From: Serratia ficaria
GTDB lineage: Bacteria > Pseudomonadota > Gammaproteobacteria > Enterobacterales > Enterobacteriaceae
Direction: 5' to 3'
Length of the DNA: 64,000 nt
Assembly: GCF_900187015.1 (NCBI RefSeq)
Contig: NZ_LT906479.1
Span: 4,030,001 to 4,094,000, forward strand
Shown piece after piece: positions 57,200 to 64,000 of the stretch (the stretch's first letter is position 1; the number at the start of each line of letters is the position of its first letter). A program made the position numbers and the translations under genes. The notes beneath the pieces are model-generated. The model was not told where the DNA came from. It saw only the letters and a list, made by a program, of their open reading frames with translations, and did no database searches.

Positions 57200-59848
57200 A
57201 TGAGCCAACGAGGGTTAGAAGCGCTACTACGTCCCAAATCCATTGCCGTTCTCGGCGCTTCGCAGCAGCCCGGCCGCGCCGGCAACCTGATGATGAGCAA
57301 CCTGCTGGCGGGCGGCTTCGGCGGGCCGATCCTGCCGGTGACGCCGCGTTACAAGGCGGTGTGCGGCGTGATGGCCTATCCCGACGTCGCCAGCCTGCCG
57401 CTGACGCCCGATCTGGCGGTTCTGTGCACCCACGCCACTCGCAATCTGGCGCTGCTGGAGGCATTGGGCCAACGCGGCTGTAAAACCGCCATCGTGCTCT
57501 CTTCGCCGCCGGAACAGTTCGCCGAGCTGAAAGCCTGCGCGCAGCGTTACGCCATGCGCCTGCTGGGGCCCAACAGCCTGGGGCTGCTGGCGCCGTGGCA
57601 GGGCATCAACGCCAGCTTCTCGCCGGTGCCAATTCAAAAGGGCAAGCTGGCGTTTATTTCCCAGTCCGCCGCCGTGGCCAATACCATTCTCGACTGGGCG
57701 CAGCAGCGTGAAGTCGGCTTCTCCTATTTTATCGCGCTGGGCGACAGCCTGGATATCGATGTCGACGATCTGCTGGACTTTCTGGCGCGCGACGCGAAAA
57801 CCAGCGCCATTCTGCTGTATCTGGAAAACGTCAGCGACGCGCGGCGCTTCCTCTCGGCCTCGCGCAGCGCCTCGCGCAACAAACCGATTCTGGTGATCAA
57901 GAGCGGCCGCAGCCAGCAGGCTCAGCTGCTGCTCAACAGCCAGCTGGGACTGGACGCCGCCTATGACGCCGCGATCCAGCGTGCCGGCCTGCTGCGCGTG
58001 CAGGACACCCACGAGCTGTTCTCGGCGGTGGAAACCCTCAGCCACATGCACCCGCTGCGCGGCGAACGCCTGATGCTCGTCAGCAACGGCGCGGCGCCGG
58101 CGGCGATGGCGCTGGATGAACTGCTGGGCCGCAACGGCAAGCTGGCGACGCTGGGAGAAGAGAGCCAGGCGCAGCTGGGCGACGCCCTGCCGGAGTTTAT
58201 CCGCGCCGGCAACCCGCTCGATTTGCGTGACGACGCCACGCCGCAGCGTTATCTGGCGGCGGTAAACGCGCTGCTCGACAGCCATGACTACGATGCCCTG
58301 CTGCTGATCCACGCGCCGAGCGCCGCAGCGCCGGGCACCGCCACCGCCGAACGCCTGATCGAAGCCCTGCGCCAGCATCCGCGCGGCAAACGCATTACGC
58401 TGCTCACCAACTGGTGCGGCGAATACTCTTCGCAGGAGGCGCGGCGGCTGTTTACCGAGGCCGGCATTCCGACCTACCGCACGCCGGAAGGCGCGGTGAC
58501 CGCCTTCATGCATATGGTGGAATATCGCCGCAACCAAAAACAGCTGAAGGAAACGCCGGCGCTGCCGGTTGGCCTGACCGCCAACACCACCGATGCCCAC
58601 CGGCTGATCCAGCAGGCGCTGGCCGAAGGCGCCACCCAGCTCGACACCCACGAGGTGCAATCCATCCTGCAGGCTTATGATCTGAGCACCCTGCCGACCT
58701 GGATTGCCGAAGACAGCGCCGAAGCGGTGCACATCGCCGAGCAGATCGGCTACCCGGTGGCGCTGAAGCTGCGCTCGCCGGACATTCCGCATAAATCCGA
58801 GGTTCAGGGCGTCATGCTGTACCTGCGCACCGCCACCGAGGTGCAGCGCGCCGCGGAAGCGATCCTCGACCGCGTCAAACGCACTTATCCGCAGGCGCGC
58901 ATACAGGGCCTGCTGGTGCAAAGCATGGCCAACCGCGCCGGCGCGCAGGAGTTGCGCATCGCGGTGGAGCAGGACGCCATCTTCGGCCCGCTGATCATGC
59001 TGGGCGAAGGCGGCGTGGAGTGGCGCCAGGAAAACCAGGTGGCGGTGGCGCTGCCGCCGTTGAACATGGCGCTGGCGCGCTATCTGGTGCTGCAGGCGGT
59101 GAAAGGCGGGAAAATCCGCGGGCGCAGCGCGCTGCGCCCGCTGGACATCGCCGGGCTGAGCCGGCTGCTGGTGCAGGTCTCCAACCTGATCCTCGATTGC
59201 CCGGAGATCACCCGGCTGGATATTCACCCGGTGCTGGCCTCCGGCAGCGAATTCACCCTGCTGGACGTAGCCATGCAGCTTGCCCCGTTCAGCGGCGACC
59301 CGCAGGCGCGCCTGGCGATACGCCCCTACCCGCACGAGCTGGAAGAGACCATCGCGCTGAAAGACGGCAGCCAATGCCTGTTCCGGCCGATCCTGCCGGA
59401 GGACGAACCGGCGCTGAAGCACTTTATCGACCGGGTGACCAAGGAAGATCTCTACTACCGCTACTTCAGCGAGATCAACGAGTTTACCCATGACGATTTG
59501 GCTAACATGACGCAAATCGACTACGATCGGGAGATGGCATTTGTGGCGGTCCGCGCAGAGGAAATCATCGGCGTGACGCGCGCGATGTCCGATCCGGACA
59601 ATACCGACGCCGAATTTGCCGTGCTGGTGCGTTCCGACCTGAAAGGCCTGGGATTGGGGCGCCAGCTGCTGGAAAAAATGATCGCCTATGCGCGCGCCCA
59701 TGGGCTGACTCGCCTGACCGGCATCACCATGCCGAACAACCGCGGGATGATAGCGCTGGCGCAGCGGTTGGGCTTTGGCATCGACGTGCAGCTGGAGGAC
59801 GGCATCGTCAATCTGACCCTGCCGCTGCGGGCCGTCGACGGGCAGTGA
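57200..59848 (+). CDS. patZ: Protein lysine acetyltransferase PatZ (Pka/YfiQ)
   Basis: An 882-residue enzyme. Residues 1-460 form an NDP-forming acyl-CoA synthetase-like part (LLRPKSIAVLGASQQPGRAGN). Residues about 480-690 form an ATP-grasp part (YPVALKLRSPDIPHKSEVQGV). Residues 720-880 form the GNAT domain (SDLKGLGLGRQLLEKMI). It acetylates Acs and others in the cytoplasm. AAGGAGG precedes the ATG by 6 bp. Confidence 0.96.
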   Translation: MSQRGLEALLRPKSIAVLGASQQPGRAGNLMMSNLLAGGFGGPILPVTPRYKAVCGVMAYPDVASLPLTPDLAVLCTHATRNLALLEALGQRGCKTAIVLSSPPEQFAELKACAQRYAMRLLGPNSLGLLAPWQGINASFSPVPIQKGKLAFISQSAAVANTILDWAQQREVGFSYFIALGDSLDIDVDDLLDFLARDAKTSAILLYLENVSDARRFLSASRSASRNKPILVIKSGRSQQAQLLLNSQLGLDAAYDAAIQRAGLLRVQDTHELFSAVETLSHMHPLRGERLMLVSNGAAPAAMALDELLGRNGKLATLGEESQAQLGDALPEFIRAGNPLDLRDDATPQRYLAAVNALLDSHDYDALLLIHAPSAAAPGTATAERLIEALRQHPRGKRITLLTNWCGEYSSQEARRLFTEAGIPTYRTPEGAVTAFMHMVEYRRNQKQLKETPALPVGLTANTTDAHRLIQQALAEGATQLDTHEVQSILQAYDLSTLPTWIAEDSAEAVHIAEQIGYPVALKLRSPDIPHKSEVQGVMLYLRTATEVQRAAEAILDRVKRTYPQARIQGLLVQSMANRAGAQELRIAVEQDAIFGPLIMLGEGGVEWRQENQVAVALPPLNMALARYLVLQAVKGGKIRGRSALRPLDIAGLSRLLVQVSNLILDCPEITRLDIHPVLASGSEFTLLDVAMQLAPFSGDPQARLAIRPYPHELEETIALKDGSQCLFRPILPEDEPALKHFIDRVTKEDLYYRYFSEINEFTHDDLANMTQIDYDREMAFVAVRAEEIIGVTRAMSDPDNTDAEFAVLVRSDLKGLGLGRQLLEKMIAYARAHGLTRLTGITMPNNRGMIALAQRLGFGIDVQLEDGIVNLTLPLRAVDGQ

Positions 59849-60001
59849 GCTGTGTCGCAATGCGCTACGAATCCATCACTTAACGCCAAAACATACGCAC
59901 AATCGAGGCAACTAGTGGTATTATCGCCCGATTATTCGATTTATTGTTTTTATGCATGTGGCGTTCCGGCCATTCAATCATGAGAGAAGAAGCGCACTGT
60001 G

Positions 60002-61357
60002 ATGTTGTCAAAATTTAAACGTAGCAAACATCAACAACACCTTGCACAACTGCCCAAACTCCCCCAGACGGTGGCTGATGTTCGTACTCTGTACACACCG
60101 GCTGACTTCCGCACCACGCTGTTGGAATCCATCGCTAACGCCACTCAACGCATCTATCTGGTTGCCCTGTATCTGGAGCATGACGACGCCGGGCGCGAGA
60201 TCCTCAACGCGCTTTATCAGGCCAAACAGCGGCGCCCGGAGCTGGAGATTTGCATCCTGGTCGACTGGCATCGCGCGCAGCGCGGGCGCATCGGCGCCGC
60301 CGCCGCCAATACCAATGCCGACTGGTATTGCGCCATGGCGAGCCGGCATCCGGACCAGTCGGTGCCGGTGTACGGCGTGCCGGTCAATACTCGCGAAGCG
60401 CTGGGAGTGCTGCACCTGAAGGGCTTTGTTGTCGATGACACCGTGATTTACAGCGGCGCCAGCATCAACGACGTCTATCTGCATCAGCATGAGAAATACC
60501 GTTACGACCGTTACCAGCTGATCACCAATGCCGTGCTGGCCGACACCCTGATCGATTACATCAAGCAACAGTTGCTGACCGCCGGCGCCGTACAGCGCCT
60601 GGATCGTGACGATCGCCCGAAAAGCCCGGAGATCAAGAACGAAACCCGTCTGTTCCGCTTCGGTTTGCGACGCGCCGGTTATCAATTCCGCGGCAAGGCA
60701 GGCAATGATGAGCTGGCGGTCACGCCGCTGGTCGGGCTCGGCAAGCAAAGCGTGCTGAATAAAACCATTCATCACCTGATGTCGTGCGCCGATCAGAAGC
60801 TGACGCTGTGCACCCCCTATTTCAACCTGCCGGCGCTGCTGGTGCGCAATATCATCTATCTGCTGCGTCAGGGCAAACAGGTGGAAATTATCGTCGGCGA
60901 CAAGACCGCCAACGACTTCTATATTCCGGAAGATCAGCCGTTTAAAATCATCGGCGCGCTGCCTTACCTGTATGAAATCAACCTGCGTCGTTTCCTCAGC
61001 CGCCTGCAGCGCTATATCGATACCGGCCAACTGATCGTACGCCTGTGGAAAGACGGCGATAACAGCTATCACCTGAAAGGCATGTGGGTGGATGACGAGT
61101 GGCAGCTGATCACCGGCAATAACCTCAATCCGCGCGCCTGGCGGCTGGATCTGGAGAACGCCATCCTGATCCACGATCCCAAGCAGGAGATGCGCGAACA
61201 GCGGCATAAAGAGCTGGAGTGCATCCGCACTCACACCACCGTGGTGGGCAACTATCTGGAGCTGCAGAGCATCCAGCAGTACCCCATCAAGGTGCGCAAA
61301 CTGATCCGCCGTCTGCGCCGCATTCGTATCGATCGGTTGATTAGCCGTATACTGTAA
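60002..61357 (+). CDS. pssA: CDP-diacylglycerol-serine O-phosphatidyltransferase PssA
   Basis: A 451-residue PLD-superfamily enzyme, the same length as E. coli PssA. Two HxK motifs are visible: HLKGFVVDDTVIYSGASIN (residues about 138) and HLKGMWVDDEWQLITGNN (near 357). It makes phosphatidylserine. The ATG at 60002 (MLSKFKRSKHQQHL) fits E. coli; GTG at 59999 is in frame but unnecessary. Confidence 0.96.
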   Translation: MLSKFKRSKHQQHLAQLPKLPQTVADVRTLYTPADFRTTLLESIANATQRIYLVALYLEHDDAGREILNALYQAKQRRPELEICILVDWHRAQRGRIGAAAANTNADWYCAMASRHPDQSVPVYGVPVNTREALGVLHLKGFVVDDTVIYSGASINDVYLHQHEKYRYDRYQLITNAVLADTLIDYIKQQLLTAGAVQRLDRDDRPKSPEIKNETRLFRFGLRRAGYQFRGKAGNDELAVTPLVGLGKQSVLNKTIHHLMSCADQKLTLCTPYFNLPALLVRNIIYLLRQGKQVEIIVGDKTANDFYIPEDQPFKIIGALPYLYEINLRRFLSRLQRYIDTGQLIVRLWKDGDNSYHLKGMWVDDEWQLITGNNLNPRAWRLDLENAILIHDPKQEMREQRHKELECIRTHTTVVGNYLELQSIQQYPIKVRKLIRRLRRIRIDRLISRIL

Positions 61358-61382
61358 TCCGGCTATAATTCAAACGTCGCAG

Positions 61383-61407
61383 ACCCCGGCCCATGCCGGG
61401 GTTTTTT
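61383..61407 (+). terminator. Terminator of pssA
   Basis: ACCCCGGC / GCCGGGGT stem (loop CCAT) with a TTTTTT run, 25 bp after the pssA stop. Confidence 0.9.
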
Positions 61408-61436
61408 ATACGCGATGACAACAGGATGTTTTCATT

Positions 61437-61493
61437 ATGCGCCCGCTTCGCTTATTGGTCGTTTCCCTGTTATTGCCGCTCACCGGCGGCTGA
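61437..61493 (+). pseudogene. yfiM: Truncated yfiM: only the lipoprotein signal remains
   Basis: The frame reads MRPLRLLVVSLLLPLTGG and stops. It is a lipoprotein signal of the LLLTGC type in which the Cys position reads Gly and a TGA follows. In E. coli the lipoprotein gene yfiM lies exactly here, between pssA and kgtP, and its signal ends LLLTGC. The rest is missing: the kgtP stop begins two bases later. It has no ORF of its own beyond this. Confidence 0.6.
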
Positions 61494-61494
61494 T

Positions 61495-62799
61495 TTACAG
61501 CTGAATTTCTTGCCCCTTGCGATGCAGCCTGAGCGAAACAATCAGCGCCAGCAGACACATGCCGGAGACATACCAGAAGAAGGCGTTCTCTATGCCGAAT
61601 GACTTCAGCGACAGCGCGACATATTCAGCCGATCCGCCAAACATGGCATTCGCCACCGCATAAGACAGCCCTACGCCCAGCGCCCGCACTTCCGGCGGGA
61701 ACATCTCGGCCTTCAGCAACCCGCTGATCGAGGTGTAGAAGCTAATGATAAACAGCGCCAAAATAATCAGGCCGAAGGCCGCATAGGGGTTAGTCACGCT
61801 TTTCAGGGTGAAAAGGATCGGCACCGTCAGCAAGGTGGCCAACGTAGAGAAGATCAGCATCGAGTTGCGGCGGCCGATCTTGTCGGAAAACGCCCCCACT
61901 GCCGGCTGCAGCAGCATATAAATGAACAGGGCGGCGGTCATGATGCCGCTGGCGAGCCTGGCGTCCATGCCGGCGGTATTCACCAGGTATTTCTGCATAT
62001 AGGTGGTGAAGGTATAGAAGGTCAGTGAACCGGCGGCGGTGAATCCCAGCACCATCAGGAAGGCGCGGCGATTCTTCCACAGGCCTTTCAGCGATCCGGC
62101 ATCCTTATGGTTGCGGGTTTTCGCATCGGATGTCTCATTCAACGAGCGGCGCAAATACAGCGCCACCACCGCCAGCACCGCCCCCAGCGCGAAGGGGATG
62201 CGCCAGCCCCAGGCCTTCAGCTCTTCGTTGGACAGGATCTGCTGCAACGCCACCAGAACCAACAGCGCCAGCAACTGTCCGCCGATCAACGTCACGTACT
62301 GGAACGAAGCATAAAATCCGCGCCGCCCTTTCACCGCCACCTCACTCATGTAGGTGGCGCTGGTACCGTATTCACCGCCGACCGACAGCCCCTGGAACAG
62401 ACGCGCAATCAACAGCAGCGCCGGCGCCCAGCTGCCGATCGATTCATAGGTGGGTAAACAGGCGATCACCAGCGATCCTGCGCACATCATGCAAACCGAG
62501 ATCAACATCGAGTTCTTGCGCCCGTGCTTATCGGCAATGTAACCGAACAGCCAGCCGCCGATCGGCCGCATGAAGAAGCCGGCGGCGAAAACGCCGGCGG
62601 TTTGCAGCAGCTGAGTGGTGCTGTTGCCCGCCGGGAAGAAGGAGGCGGCAAAGTAGATAGAGCAGAAGGAGTAAACGTAAAAATCGAACCACTCCACCAG
62701 GTTGCCTGATGAAGCGCCGACGATGGCAAAGATGCGCTGCTTTTTATCCTGAGCCGCCAGCGTAGAGGCATCCCCAAGCGGTGAAGTTGTTTCTGTCAT
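61495..62799 (-). CDS. kgtP: Alpha-ketoglutarate permease KgtP
   Basis: A 434-residue MFS proton symporter with 12 helices. [22 protein letters not shown] begins TM1. [19 protein letters not shown] is the loop signature. [17 protein letters not shown] and RKGQEIQL at the end match E. coli KgtP (432 residues). It imports 2-oxoglutarate. It is convergent with the yfiM remnant, and the terminator behind pssA can serve it. Confidence 0.95.
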   Translation of the reverse strand: MTETTSPLGDASTLAAQDKKQRIFAIVGASSGNLVEWFDFYVYSFCSIYFAASFFPAGNSTTQLLQTAGVFAAGFFMRPIGGWLFGYIADKHGRKNSMLISVCMMCAGSLVIACLPTYESIGSWAPALLLIARLFQGLSVGGEYGTSATYMSEVAVKGRRGFYASFQYVTLIGGQLLALLVLVALQQILSNEELKAWGWRIPFALGAVLAVVALYLRRSLNETSDAKTRNHKDAGSLKGLWKNRRAFLMVLGFTAAGSLTFYTFTTYMQKYLVNTAGMDARLASGIMTAALFIYMLLQPAVGAFSDKIGRRNSMLIFSTLATLLTVPILFTLKSVTNPYAAFGLIILALFIISFYTSISGLLKAEMFPPEVRALGVGLSYAVANAMFGGSAEYVALSLKSFGIENAFFWYVSGMCLLALIVSLRLHRKGQEIQL

Positions 62800-62913
62800 T
62801 ATCTATTCTCCGAGCCAGACAAAATAAGGAAGCCGGCGTCTTGCCGTTTAATTGTTTCTTTGTTGTTGCCTATAAGTTAACAATTAAACCTGATAGCAGG
62901 CGAAGAATATCGC

Positions 62914-62937
62914 ATCACGTGAAGTGAAATACGTGAT
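62914..62937. repeat. Inverted repeat upstream of kgtP
   Basis: ATCACGT-N10-ACGTGAT, perfect 7-bp arms, about 115 bp before the kgtP ATG. It is shaped like an operator for a dimeric regulator. Confidence 0.5.
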
Positions 62938-63009
62938 TTTTGTGATGAATATTAAACAGTGCGATGAAAGTTAGGCGAAATTGCAGCGGTTTTATTTTTC
63001 CAAAACAAA

Positions 63010-63035
63010 AAGCCCCATGCTTTCGCATGGGGCTT
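63010..63035 (-). terminator. rRNA operon terminator
   Basis: AAGCCCCATGC-TTTC-GCATGGGGCTT, an 11-bp stem, followed leftward by TTTTGTTTTG, 14 bp after the 5S end. Confidence 0.92.
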
Positions 63036-63048
63036 GTCGTTTTATTTG

Positions 63049-63168
63049 ATGCCTGGCAGTGTCCTACTCTCGCATGGGGAGACCCCACACTACCATCGGC
63101 GCTACGGCGTTTCACTTCTGAGTTCGGCATGGGGTCAGGTGGGACCACCGCGCTATTGCCGCCAGGCA
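63049..63168 (-). rRNA. rrf: 5S ribosomal RNA
   Basis: 120 nt. Read leftward it begins TGCCTGGCGGCAATAGCGCG and ends in CTGCCAGGCAT. The 5' and 3' ends pair, and the inner GGTGGTCCCACCTGACCCC is the typical loop B/C region. The spacer to 23S (63169-63268) holds no tRNA. Confidence 0.97.
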
Positions 63169-63268
63169 AATTCTGTTTCATTCTTGGCCGTTACTCGCGT
63201 AACCACCAGAACCAATCTAAGAACTTCGCTGAAAATTATTCGTCTCTCTAAAACACCTTCGGTGTTGT

Positions 63269-64000
<732 letters not shown>

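Noticed and set aside
57227..59860. An 877-codon frame on the minus strand opposite patZ
   Set aside because: It is the antisense shadow of a high-GC gene. The translation is rich in His, Gln and Arg and shows no domain.
63169..63268. A tRNA in the 23S-5S spacer
   Set aside because: The 100 bp do not form a cloverleaf, and no CCA end or anticodon arm is visible.

Overview
The window looks like the chromosome of a Serratia species, close to S. marcescens. It is GC-rich and enterobacterial. Two blocks follow the Escherichia coli gene order: ygaC ... ygaM-nrdHIEF ... proVWX-ygaY-ygaZ-ygaH-mprA-emrA-emrB, then yfiF, trxC-tapT-patZ-pssA-kgtP and an rRNA operon. An S-layer gene of the SlaA/RsaA type also points to Serratia. 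The species call is inference from family recognition, not from a database search.

Layout. 1-9.4 kb: a cut-off LysR gene with a divergent aldo/keto reductase, a CpxP/Spy-like periplasmic protein, a CRP-fold regulator, an RND efflux pair, a DUF3300 lipoprotein and an acetyltransferase. 9.4-13 kb: a phage-like leader remnant, an AT-rich gap and the S-layer gene. 13-17.6 kb: small enzymes (methyltransferase, GNAT, DoxX, VOC, SmrA), an MbeD-like coiled coil, yicN and ygaC. 17.6-22.4 kb: two MFS transporters, a LysR regulator and the acid-shock pair asr-ydgU. 22.4-28.9 kb: ygaM, a MocR regulator with a divergent AhpD-like gene, and nrdHIEF with a pair of NrdR boxes and a Fur-like box. 28.9-41.5 kb is accessory: DUF1289, SDR/LysR, a bacteriocin cassette, a metallo-hydrolase, a patatin, and the citrate carrier with its two-component system. 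41.5-46.3 kb: the proU osmoprotectant operon with two proX copies. 46.3-54.7 kb: LysR, ygaY, ygaZH, mprA, a NodT-type outer-membrane factor and emrAB. 54.7-63 kb: yfiF, trxC, tapT, patZ, pssA, a truncated yfiM and kgtP. 63-64 kb: 5S and the 3' part of 23S rRNA, on the minus strand.

The most unusual unit is at 31.1-35.2 kb. A fibre-like protein with a self-cleaving S74 chaperone domain, an S-type pyocin-like bacteriocin and a small immunity candidate run in one direction. They lie behind a promoter that carries both a LexA box and a near-consensus Fur box. Other points for a second look are a 16-bp near-palindrome shared by the RND operon and the DUF3300 gene, a tandem proX copy that has lost the ligand-binding His69, an Ash/Icd-like phage leader fused to the start of an acetyltransferase gene, the 32-codon ydgU gene behind asr, and a yfiM gene reduced to its signal peptide.
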